This document shows, one piece after another, positions 8,616-16,111 of a stretch of DNA of 64,000 bases (position 1 is its first letter; every line of letters starts with the position of its first letter). Source of the stretch: Enterococcus raffinosus (GTDB taxonomy: Bacteria; Bacillota; Bacilli; Lactobacillales; Enterococcaceae); assembly GCF_001886185.1 (NCBI RefSeq), contig NZ_JXLA01000003.1, positions 112,142 to 176,141 on the forward strand, given 5' to 3'. The position numbers and the translations under genes are program-made. Under the pieces are notes generated by a model. It was not told the DNA's origin. It made no database searches and worked only from the letters and a program-made list of their open reading frames with translations.

Positions 8616-9047
8616 TTATTCCTTAACCAAATCCAACAACGCTTGTTCTGTCTCTACCTCAAATAATTTCTGATATAATTTCTCATCACTTAATAACTCG
8701 CCTAAGTTTGCGATTAACTCTAAATGTCCGTCCGGTGAATCTGACGAAAGGGTAAATAAAACTTTTACAGGTTCGTCTCCAGGAAATAGTACTGGCTGAT
8801 CCAAATGTAAAAACGTCATTCCAATACCATTGCTGCCGGCTTCTGGTCGTGCATGGGGCATCGCCACTTGAGGCAATAGAATAATGTAGTTGCCGTTGTC
8901 CAATACATTTTGGATCATCGCGTCTATATAGGCTTCTTCGATAATTCCTTGCGCTAAAAGCGGCTTCGCTCCTAGTCGAATGGCTTCTTGCCATGACCCA
9001 ACCGTTTCAACAAATTTTGTATTCCCTGTTAATTGCTCTTTTAACAT
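8616..9047 (-). CDS. PTS EIIA component, fructose/mannitol/ascorbate type
   Basis: A 143-residue cytoplasmic phosphocarrier (PTS_EIIA_2 fold). The phosphorylated His is in MPHARPEAG (about residue 64). That motif is closer to ascorbate-type UlaC proteins than to classic mannitol MtlF, which usually reads PHGT. It should receive phosphate from HPr and pass it to the Cys of the EIIB domain encoded 13 bp downstream. Start ATG has GGAGG five bases upstream. Confidence 0.85.
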   Translation of the reverse strand: MLKEQLTGNTKFVETVGSWQEAIRLGAKPLLAQGIIEEAYIDAMIQNVLDNGNYIILLPQVAMPHARPEAGSNGIGMTFLHLDQPVLFPGDEPVKVLFTLSSDSPDGHLELIANLGELLSDEKLYQKLFEVETEQALLDLVKE

Positions 9048-9056
9048 TTGTTCCTC

Positions 9057-10202
9057 CTATACCAGTGTTGCCGTCTCATAAGCGGCAATCACTTCTTCAA
9101 GCAACGCTCCATCTAGTTTAGAAATCGTCTTGATCGTAGCTGCTAATCCCTCTTCTTCAATCATCTCAGCCAGCTTGTCAGCCTCTGGATCAGCAGCGTT
9201 TCGATAATGGTAACCTGCTGCGATTACTTTGACACCTGATTCATGAGCGAGTTTCAAGTCTGCTAGCTTTTCCGTTGGAGCAACTAAGCGATCAGTTGGA
9301 CCTAATTTTCTGATGGGTGAACCGCCAACACGGGAAATCTCATCTGAAAGCTTCTGATTGCCCTGTCGCTTCAGTGTTTTTTCAATAAAACCCGTCAGCT
9401 CTTCCCGATCAAACTGGTATTCCTGCACAAAATATTCCAAATTCTCTGCTAAAAACTGATTGACCACCTGTAGAATAGCTTGATCTTGAATGGCTGTTTG
9501 AACCGTTTGATACTTTTTCAAGGCTCCCAGATAGGCAATTGCGGCATGGGCGGCGTTGACAATATACAGTTTTCGCTCGATATACGGCTGCATCTCATCG
9601 ACTAAAACCACTTTTTTGAGCTCATAGGGGGTTGCCGGATCAAGTTGTTGCCGATTGATTACCCATTCAAAGTACGGCTCTACAACAGCAATTGATTTTC
9701 CATTAACTGTTTTTCCAAGGGATTGCCGATCAATAGCCGTATTCACAAAATAAGCAAACTGGTTGAAGCTTATTTTCTCCTCTTCTGACAGCAACTCATA
9801 GACTTTATTTTTCAAGCTATCACTGGCATTGATGACATTTTCATTAGCCAAAATATTGATGCTGCACTTCTGTTCAAAACGTTTCCTTAGCCCCTTTGTG
9901 ATCACTGGAGCGATCTTTGCCAGATTATTCGCACCCACGGAAGTAGTTAAAATATCTGCTTCTTCAATCGCTGAAACCACTTTATCCGTTTCAGTCAAAC
10001 TATTCAGCGCTGTCACCTGATCCACAAAATCCCTTGACGCATTTTCATCAATGATCTCAACCAAATAGCCGTCGTCTTGATTCAATTGTTGAATCAGTTC
10101 TTCATTTGTATCAACGAAACAAACCTCAAAATCATTTTGATGTAAGAGCTGACCGATAAATCCCCGACCGATATTCCCTGCGCCAAAATGTACTGCTTTC
10201 AT
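9057..10202 (-). CDS. mtlD: mannitol-1-phosphate 5-dehydrogenase-like polyol phosphate dehydrogenase
   Basis: Oxidises a hexitol 1-phosphate to a ketose phosphate with NAD (mannitol 1-P to fructose 6-P in the reference family). 381 residues, usual length. Seen: N-terminal NAD loop VHFGAGNIGRGFIGQLL, and the long-chain polyol dehydrogenase signature with Lys, Asn and His spaced K-x4-N-x2-H in KLYIVNAAHAAIAYLG. ATG 10202 is chosen with TAGGTG upstream; a GTG at 10211 is in frame and adjacent to the stop of the preceding gene. Mannitol is one possible substrate, but the two upstream enzymes are not needed for mannitol. Confidence 0.85.
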   Translation of the reverse strand: MKAVHFGAGNIGRGFIGQLLHQNDFEVCFVDTNEELIQQLNQDDGYLVEIIDENASRDFVDQVTALNSLTETDKVVSAIEEADILTTSVGANNLAKIAPVITKGLRKRFEQKCSINILANENVINASDSLKNKVYELLSEEEKISFNQFAYFVNTAIDRQSLGKTVNGKSIAVVEPYFEWVINRQQLDPATPYELKKVVLVDEMQPYIERKLYIVNAAHAAIAYLGALKKYQTVQTAIQDQAILQVVNQFLAENLEYFVQEYQFDREELTGFIEKTLKRQGNQKLSDEISRVGGSPIRKLGPTDRLVAPTEKLADLKLAHESGVKVIAAGYHYRNAADPEADKLAEMIEEEGLAATIKTISKLDGALLEEVIAAYETATLV

Positions 10203-10211
10203 CCTCTTCAC

Positions 10212-10775
10212 CTACTCTAAATTGGCATGATACTGCCATAAACTATGCATATCAATCGCTTTTTCCTCCACCATCATCAAGGCGATACTATCCCCTAGTA
10301 AAAGAAGGCATTGTTCAAATAGACTCGTCATTGGTTGAACGGAAGGTATCTCACCTGGCAAAGCCAATTTTGTTTGAACCGGTATTCGGATAAAAAAATC
10401 CGTGTACTCTTTCATTGAGCTATTTCCGTTCGACCCAATATGTGCCACCGTTGCTTTAAAGCTTTTCGCTTTTCTTGCAATCGCTAACGGAAATGAGCTC
10501 TCGCCACTGCCAGATCCAACAATTAACAGATCCTTTTCGGTGATTGCCGGCTCGGTAATTTGTCCTACCACCACTGTTTGAACCCCTAAATGCGCCAAAC
10601 GCTTCGCAATGCCTTCTAACGATAGCAATACACGACCGACACCAACGAAAAATACCCGTTCGGCCTTTTCAATTTCCGCAACAAGCTCTTCTACTTCTTC
10701 TACGGCAATATTATCTAAAGTCGCTGCAATCTCATTGACGATTTTCTGTTCTACACTTTTAAACCCCAACGTCAT
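10212..10775 (-). CDS. hxlB: SIS-domain sugar isomerase, 6-phospho-3-hexuloisomerase-like
   Basis: 187 residues, the length of HxlB/PHI enzymes, which interconvert D-arabino-3-hexulose 6-phosphate and fructose 6-phosphate. Seen: SIS-domain segments VFFVGVGRVLLSLEGIAKRL, VVGQITEPAITEKDLLIVGSGSGESS and a C-terminal LFEQCLLLLGDSIAL helix. The GSGSGES loop binds the phosphate. No partner hexulose-phosphate synthase of the OMP-decarboxylase family is here; instead an RPE-type epimerase precedes it by 7 bp. Start ATG has GGGAGG only two to three bases away; an in-frame TTG two codons later has better spacing. Confidence 0.75.
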   Translation of the reverse strand: MTLGFKSVEQKIVNEIAATLDNIAVEEVEELVAEIEKAERVFFVGVGRVLLSLEGIAKRLAHLGVQTVVVGQITEPAITEKDLLIVGSGSGESSFPLAIARKAKSFKATVAHIGSNGNSSMKEYTDFFIRIPVQTKLALPGEIPSVQPMTSLFEQCLLLLGDSIALMMVEEKAIDMHSLWQYHANLE

Positions 10776-10782
10776 TTCCTCC

Positions 10783-11478
10783 CTATCTGACTAAAACTGA
10801 TTTATTCACTGCTTCAGACAATAATTGACGATTTTCTGTCAACGTATTTCCTGCAATGAACAGGCTTGTACTTCCTAACACCAAGTTTGTCGCACCCGCA
10901 TCTAACAAATCTGGAATTGTTGCTAGTGAAACGCGCCCATCCACTTGAAGATCAACCGCTAATTCTTGCGTATCAATCAACCTACGAAGATCAGCAATTT
11001 TCTTTAAGGCGTAAGGAATCTGCTTCTCTGCCTTATTCGTCGCAAAGCCGGGATTAATCAACATTAAACACACACGATCAATCTCGGGTAAAATATAATC
11101 CAAAACATTTAGCGGTGTTGCCGGATTCAACGCTACCCCAACTTTTGTCCCTGTATTCTTGATTAATTGAATATAGCGATCAATATGTAAGCTCGTTTCC
11201 TGATGGAAAGTGATTCCTTCAACACCAACCTTCAGCATCTCACCAATAAAAAATTCATTATCATTTGACATGATATGCACATCAAAGGCCATCGTTGTGA
11301 TTTCCCGCATTCGCTTGATTGTCTCTATTCCCAAAGGCATGCTTGGGCTAAACGACCCATCGATAACATCGATATGCAAAGTATCCATACCGACAGCTTC
11401 TAACTCACTGATACTTTTTTCTAGATTCACCAAATCGCTGCACATGATTGAAGGCGATAAAATGATTTTCTTTTTCAT
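10783..11478 (-). CDS. ribulose-phosphate/allulose-6-phosphate 3-epimerase family
   Basis: A 231-residue TIM-barrel epimerase. Family features: ILSPSIMCSDLVNLE at the start, HIDVIDGSFSPSMPLG (metal-binding His and Asp), DVHIMSN, ALNPATPLNVLDYIL, CLMLINPGFATNK and DLQVDGRVS near the C-terminus. Divergence from housekeeping RPE (for example MLINPGF instead of MTVNPGF) and the operon suggest an AlsE-like enzyme acting on a ketohexose phosphate, but ribulose 5-phosphate cannot be excluded. ATG 11478 follows GAGGAGAACATTT. First gene of the operon. Confidence 0.8.
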   Translation of the reverse strand: MKKKIILSPSIMCSDLVNLEKSISELEAVGMDTLHIDVIDGSFSPSMPLGIETIKRMREITTMAFDVHIMSNDNEFFIGEMLKVGVEGITFHQETSLHIDRYIQLIKNTGTKVGVALNPATPLNVLDYILPEIDRVCLMLINPGFATNKAEKQIPYALKKIADLRRLIDTQELAVDLQVDGRVSLATIPDLLDAGATNLVLGSTSLFIAGNTLTENRQLLSEAVNKSVLVR

Positions 11479-11598
11479 AAATGTTCTCCTCATTCGTTTT
11501 AATGACACTACTATTCAATTGAACATTCTGCAGATTGTAATTGAAAGGTCTTGTAAACGTTGGTCATTAGTAAAACAGTGACCTTCATTTACAAGCTC

Positions 11599-11627
11599 AT
11601 TGTAACCGCTTAACAAATGCAAGTCAA
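11599..11627 (-). promoter_or_regulatory. promoter of the PTS operon with an overlapping cre-like site
   Basis: Minus strand: TTGACT (complement 11622-11627), 17-bp spacer, TACAAT (complement 11599-11604). The bases TGTAACCGCTTAACA (11601-11615) overlap the -10 and resemble a CcpA cre site with one extra base, suggesting catabolite repression. Confidence 0.7.
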
Positions 11628-11668
11628 CACAAACATGCAAATAAATTAATTTTATTTGCATGTTTGTG
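11628..11668. promoter_or_regulatory. 41-bp palindrome, candidate DeoR operator
   Basis: An 18-bp arm CACAAACATGCAAATAAA is repeated in perfect inversion around a 5-base centre (TTAAT). It abuts the -35 of the PTS operon and lies between the operon and its divergent DeoR-family gene. It is probably the operator for that regulator. Confidence 0.7.
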
Positions 11669-11757
11669 CACGTTAGCTCGTATAACTCTAGATAACATTG
11701 ACATAAAAACGCATACATGGCATGATAAACAGGAGAAAACAAGAAGGAGTGCGCAAG

Positions 11758-12507
11758 ATGTTAAAAGAAGAACGTCACCAGAAAATTGTCGATCTATTAA
11801 ATATTGAACAAAAAGTTATCGCCAGCGATTTAAGCCAGCGATTCAACGTTTCAGAAGATACAATTCGTCGTGATTTGAAGGAATTAGATGGACAAGGTCT
11901 TTTAAAAAGAGTCCATAGCGGGGCTTTACGTGTAGGTCCTCCCATTACGGATTTTAATTATCGAGAAACTGTAGCTAGTGAACGAAAGAAAGAGTTAGCA
12001 CAGAAAGCACTGCCCTTTCTAAAAGAAGACTCCGTGATCATTATTGATGGCAGTACAACAAACTTAGCTTTAGCCAAAGAAATCCCACAAGATTTCCGAG
12101 CAACCATTATTACGAACAGCCCTCCGATCGCTATCGAATTGGCGCAGCATTCGAATATCGAAATCATAAACATTGGCGGTGTTTTTTATAAGCAATCCAT
12201 GATTAACATCGGTGTGCAAGCCTACAAGCAGCTGAGAAATATTCGTGCCGATCTTTACATTATGGGGATCTATAATCTTGATATAGATGCCGGAACCAGT
12301 GTCCCGACTACGCAGGAATCTGAAATAAAAAGAGAAATGATCCGTATCTCTACTGAAGTTCTTGGAATGATTACGAATGACAAATTTGGAACAATCAGCA
12401 ACCATATTGTGGGACCGGTTGACGACCTCACTTATTTAATTTCTGAGGAAATTCCAGATAAGGTGCGTAAGGAATACAATAAGCAAAAAATTGTTCTGAT
12501 CGATTAA
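11758..12507 (+). CDS. DeoR-family transcriptional regulator
   Basis: 249 residues: N-terminal winged helix (EERHQKIVDLLN...VSEDTIRRDLKEL, about 1-57) and a C-terminal DeoR sugar-phosphate sensor domain of the isomerase-like fold (IIIDGSTTNLALAK, NIGGVFYK). It is divergent from the hexitol PTS operon and should control it in response to a phosphorylated intermediate. ATG 11758 is chosen because AAGGAGTG is 7 bases upstream; the frame is open back to 11722 without a ribosome site. A TTGACA lies at 11698-11703. Confidence 0.88.
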   Translation: MLKEERHQKIVDLLNIEQKVIASDLSQRFNVSEDTIRRDLKELDGQGLLKRVHSGALRVGPPITDFNYRETVASERKKELAQKALPFLKEDSVIIIDGSTTNLALAKEIPQDFRATIITNSPPIAIELAQHSNIEIINIGGVFYKQSMINIGVQAYKQLRNIRADLYIMGIYNLDIDAGTSVPTTQESEIKREMIRISTEVLGMITNDKFGTISNHIVGPVDDLTYLISEEIPDKVRKEYNKQKIVLID

Positions 12508-12509
12508 CT

Positions 12510-12545
12510 AAAAAAAGATGACCAGATTCGGTCATCTTTTTTTAC
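12510..12545. terminator. bidirectional terminator, deoR/dapF
   Basis: AAAAAGATGACC pairs with GGTCATCTTTTT around AGATTC. It serves convergent genes on both strands. Confidence 0.85.
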
Positions 12546-13369
12546 GCTAAGTCTTCATCCAATATTGTGCCTTCAGCCACGATATTGGTATCCCCTATTA
12601 AATAAAGTTCTTCGTTCACAACGTTCACTTTTAGCTGTCCGCCTAAAACCTCGATTACGACTGGATCCGTTGCAATTAAGCCTTTTTTAGTTAAGGCGTA
12701 TGCCGTTGAGCCTGTACCTGTTCCGCAAGCCAGCGTGAAATCCTCTACCCCTCGTTCATAGGTGCGCTCCACGACCGTTTGATCAGACAAAATATCATAG
12801 AAATTTACATTCGCTCCCTTTTCAAAAGCGGAATGATTTCTCAGCTTTTTAGCAAACTCAATAATTGTTTCTAATTCTGTCATTGCAAGATCCGGTATAT
12901 GAACAACTAAATGAGGAATTCCTGGATTCCCCAATTCGACATAATCAATGCTGACCTCTTTTCCACCAACTAAAAGCTGCTTATCTGCTTCGAAAACAGT
13001 CGGAGAATTTAATTGTACACGATAGGTTCGAGTATCCAATCGTTCAGCGGGAACATTGCCAGCAATCGTTTCAATAACCATTTTATCTTTTGCTACTCCG
13101 GTCTCATAAGCCCAACGAGCAACACAACGAGCTCCGTTTCCACACATCTCTGCTTCAGACCCATCTGCATTAAAGAAGCGTGCATAAAAGTCGCCATCTT
13201 CACGAGCATTTTCAATTGCAATCAGTGTGTCTGCGCCAACTGAAATACGTCGAGTGCAAACACGCGCTGAAAAAATCGCTAATTGCTCACTAGAAAATTT
13301 TTGTTTTTGATTATCGATTAAAATAAAATCATTTCCAGCGCCTTGCATTTTATAAAAAGGAACCTTCAT
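12542..13369 (-). CDS. dapF: diaminopimelate epimerase
   Basis: Converts LL- to meso-diaminopimelate, the penultimate step of lysine synthesis, without cofactor. 275 residues, the usual length. Both catalytic cysteines are visible in their motifs: AEMCGNGARCVA (about residue 75) and TLACGTGTGSTAYAL (about residue 218). It is the third gene of a minus-strand cluster with lysA and an M20 deacetylase; the gap to lysA is 24 bp. Enterococci carry L-Lys, not DAP, in their wall, so the pathway would feed lysine. Confidence 0.95.
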   Translation of the reverse strand: MKVPFYKMQGAGNDFILIDNQKQKFSSEQLAIFSARVCTRRISVGADTLIAIENAREDGDFYARFFNADGSEAEMCGNGARCVARWAYETGVAKDKMVIETIAGNVPAERLDTRTYRVQLNSPTVFEADKQLLVGGKEVSIDYVELGNPGIPHLVVHIPDLAMTELETIIEFAKKLRNHSAFEKGANVNFYDILSDQTVVERTYERGVEDFTLACGTGTGSTAYALTKKGLIATDPVVIEVLGGQLKVNVVNEELYLIGDTNIVAEGTILDEDLA

Positions 13370-13393
13370 GCTCTAGCCTCTCTTTCAGTATTT

Positions 13394-14692
13394 CTAGTTT
13401 AAGAAACTTGGAATTTCTTCATTTTGAATAATTTGATCTAATGTTTGTCTTTTGACAATCAGTTCTGCCTTTCCTGCTTTTGTTAATACAACTGCTGGAA
13501 TAGCAAGCTTATTGTAATTGCTAGCCATTGAATACCCATAAGCTCCTGTTGAGAAGGTAGCGAAAATATCTCCTGTCTCAACCTTTGGCAACGCGATATC
13601 TTTCACTAAAATATCAGTACTTTCACAGGCTTTCCCTGAAACAGTCACTTTTTCGACAGCTTTTTCCTCAGCCTTATTCGCTAAAATCCCGGTGTATTCT
13701 GCTTCGTAAAGCCCTGGGCGGATATTATCTGTCATTCCACCGTCGATGCTGACATATTTCCGCAAACCAGGAAGCTCTTTGATCGCACCAATTTTGTGCA
13801 AACTGATTCCTGCTTCTGCTACAATACTGCGTCCCGGCTCAATAACGACTGCAGGCTGAGGAAAATTCTCCTCCTCACAAAACGCTAGAACTTTCTCCAT
13901 CATTGGATCAGTAAAATAGCTAAAAGGCTTCGGCTGATCCGCGTCTGTGTAACGAACACCAAACCCGCCACCAAAATTCAACTCTTTTACTGTATAAGCA
14001 AAGCGTTCTTTCACCATTTTAACCAAATCCAACGCGATAGCTACTGCAGCAAGATGTGCTTGGTTATCAAATAATTGACTGCCGACATGAAAATGAAAGC
14101 CTAGGAAGTTCACTTCCGGTGTCTCAATCGCCTGTTGAATCTGTGGGAATAAAATCGCTTCATCAATCGGAATCCCGAATTTTGAATCCTTTTGCCCAGT
14201 CGAAATAAAGGAATGGGTCTGTACATTCACTTCCGGCGTAATTCGAAATAGAATGTCCACTGTTTTTTGTTTTTCTTTGGCAATCGCCGCAATCAGATCC
14301 ACTTCCTGCAGACTATCAATGATGATTCGGCCAACACCATAATCAATCGCCATTTCAAGTTCTTCGATAGATTTATTATTACCATTCATTTCAATATGTT
14401 CAGCTGGAAAATCCCCTTTGATTGCTGTGTAGAGCTCTCCATCAGAGACAACGTCTAGAGAAAAGCCTTGCTGCTGAATAATTTTCAGCAACGCTAACGT
14501 AGAAAATGCCTTACTAGCAAATGCTACCCGAACATTTTCGTACTTATCTACAAAATCTCGCTGCAATTCTTGGCATTTTTCTTCAATCATCGTTTGCGAA
14601 AAAACATAAAGCGGTGTACCGAATTTTTCTGCCAAAGCAACTGTGTCACAGCCATCCCACATCAAATGTCCATTTTTTGTTTCAAATTCCAT
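13394..14692 (-). CDS. lysA: diaminopimelate decarboxylase
   Basis: PLP enzyme that makes L-lysine from meso-DAP. 432 residues, fold type III (alanine-racemase-like barrel). Seen: FASKAFSTLALLK with the PLP lysine near residue 60, NFGGGFGVRYT phosphate loop, EPGRSIVAEAG, and the CEST motif of the second active-site segment (KACESTDILVKD). ATG 14692 has GAGGGGG upstream; a TTG five codons earlier overlaps that site. It lies 15 bp after the M20 gene. Confidence 0.95.
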   Translation of the reverse strand: MEFETKNGHLMWDGCDTVALAEKFGTPLYVFSQTMIEEKCQELQRDFVDKYENVRVAFASKAFSTLALLKIIQQQGFSLDVVSDGELYTAIKGDFPAEHIEMNGNNKSIEELEMAIDYGVGRIIIDSLQEVDLIAAIAKEKQKTVDILFRITPEVNVQTHSFISTGQKDSKFGIPIDEAILFPQIQQAIETPEVNFLGFHFHVGSQLFDNQAHLAAVAIALDLVKMVKERFAYTVKELNFGGGFGVRYTDADQPKPFSYFTDPMMEKVLAFCEEENFPQPAVVIEPGRSIVAEAGISLHKIGAIKELPGLRKYVSIDGGMTDNIRPGLYEAEYTGILANKAEEKAVEKVTVSGKACESTDILVKDIALPKVETGDIFATFSTGAYGYSMASNYNKLAIPAVVLTKAGKAELIVKRQTLDQIIQNEEIPSFLN

Positions 14693-14707
14693 TTTAAGCC
14701 CCCTCAA

Positions 14708-15880
14708 TTAGTTATCATTCAATCCAGCAATCAAATTTACATAGGTCTGAATTCCCAAAAGCAGATTTACTTCATCGAATTTCATCTTTCCACTATGTAG
14801 TGGATACGTATAGCCTTTTTCCTCATCTCGAATACCCAAGAAGAAAAACATCCCAGGAATTTCTTGCTGATACATCGAAAAATCTTCTGCAATCAAATAT
14901 GGCGGTGTTTCTACATAATAATCCGCCGAAACCTTTTCCAGCGTCTCAACCATTTTCGGATCATTATCCACCACCCGATACATATGGTTAAAATCAACTA
15001 TTGCCTCGCAGCCATAGCCATTCGCTATTTCTCCAGCCAACAGCTCCGTTCGACGAACCACCTCATCATAAACTTGATCATCAAAGGCTCTCATAGTTCC
15101 ATGCAAAACGACTTCCTTCGCTACGATATTCATCGCTTCTCCGCCGTGAATCGTGCCGAAAGTCAAAACGACATTGTCTAAGGGACCAATATTTCTGGCT
15201 AAAATACTATTTAGCCCTGAAATGACGCCGCCTGCAGCAACAATCGCATCTTCTCCAAGCTGCGGTTGAGCACCATGAGTGCTGACTCCTTTGATCGTGA
15301 TCGTCACCTCGGCATTACGAGCCATCATCGGTCCTGGCCGACAAGAAATTTTCCCCGCTGGCAAATCTGGAAAGACATGCAAACCAACGATTTCTTCTAC
15401 ACCTAATTTTTGTAAAATACCCGTTTTCATAATCAATTCTGCGCCGCCAGGTCCTTCTTCAGCGGGTTGAAAGACAAAAACAAGCGTCCCCTGAACTTTT
15501 TCCGGGTGCTTATGCAAATAAGCGATAAACCCCAGTAACGTTGCCATATGACCATCATGCCCGCAAGCATGCATTTTCCCCGCTGTTTTTGAAGCAAACT
15601 CATAGCCTGTCTGTTCTTCGACCGGCAATGCATCAATATCTGAACGAAAAGCCAATGTTTTCCCTGGTTTTTCTCCTCGTAGGACTGCAATCGTACCTGT
15701 TTCAATGACTTCATACGTTTCACTGACACCATAGGATGCCAATTTTTTTCGAATATATGCAGCCGTTTGCTTTTCTTCCAAACCTAACTCAGGGATTTGG
15801 TGCAGCTCTCGACGCATGGTAGTAACTAACTCTTCTAGCTCTTTAACTTCCGTATCGATCATCGTCTCACTCATTTCCAT
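14708..15880 (-). CDS. M20 amidohydrolase, probable N-acetyldiaminopimelate deacetylase
   Basis: 390-residue M20D zinc hydrolase. Metal-binding and catalytic motifs seen: MHACGHDGHMATLLG (about residue 108), FQPAEEGPGGAELIM with the catalytic Glu pair, GLHVFPDLPAG, and HSGKMKFDE near the C-terminus. On sequence alone it could be a hippurate or N-acyl-amino-acid hydrolase; being first in an operon with lysA and dapF argues for the N-acetyl branch of the DAP pathway. The first ATG lacks a clear ribosome site; an ATG seven codons in has GGAAATGAG upstream and may be the start. The 180 bp upstream are AT-rich; I saw no lysine riboswitch or T-box. Confidence 0.82.
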   Translation of the reverse strand: MEMSETMIDTEVKELEELVTTMRRELHQIPELGLEEKQTAAYIRKKLASYGVSETYEVIETGTIAVLRGEKPGKTLAFRSDIDALPVEEQTGYEFASKTAGKMHACGHDGHMATLLGFIAYLHKHPEKVQGTLVFVFQPAEEGPGGAELIMKTGILQKLGVEEIVGLHVFPDLPAGKISCRPGPMMARNAEVTITIKGVSTHGAQPQLGEDAIVAAGGVISGLNSILARNIGPLDNVVLTFGTIHGGEAMNIVAKEVVLHGTMRAFDDQVYDEVVRRTELLAGEIANGYGCEAIVDFNHMYRVVDNDPKMVETLEKVSADYYVETPPYLIAEDFSMYQQEIPGMFFFLGIRDEEKGYTYPLHSGKMKFDEVNLLLGIQTYVNLIAGLNDN

Positions 15881-16066
15881 AGAAATTCTTAGAATAATGC
15901 CCTTTAAATTAGAATCTCATTGATAGTTTCTCATATTATAGTATAGATTGCTTCTTTGGTCATCAATTTGTTTCGCAAATTTTCAGTATATAGAAAGAAA
16001 ATTTCTCAATTTTGTCTGCTTAGAACGTTTGTGGTAAAACGCAATAAACTTTTCTTCTATTAATAT

Positions 16067-16111
16067 AAAGAACTAGCGAAAGCACTAAAATAGTGTTTTC
16101 GCTAGTTCTTT
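16067..16111. terminator. strong terminator of the GH1 gene
   Basis: AAAGAACTAGCGAAAGCACT and AGTGTTTTCGCTAGTTCTTT form a nearly perfect 20-bp stem, overlapping the GH1 stop codon. It works in either direction. Confidence 0.85.

Noticed and set aside
15881..16066. Possible lysine riboswitch or T-box before the lysine operon
   Set aside because: The leader is too short for an L-box and lacks the T-box GGTGG motif; only AT-rich promoter-like sequence is seen.
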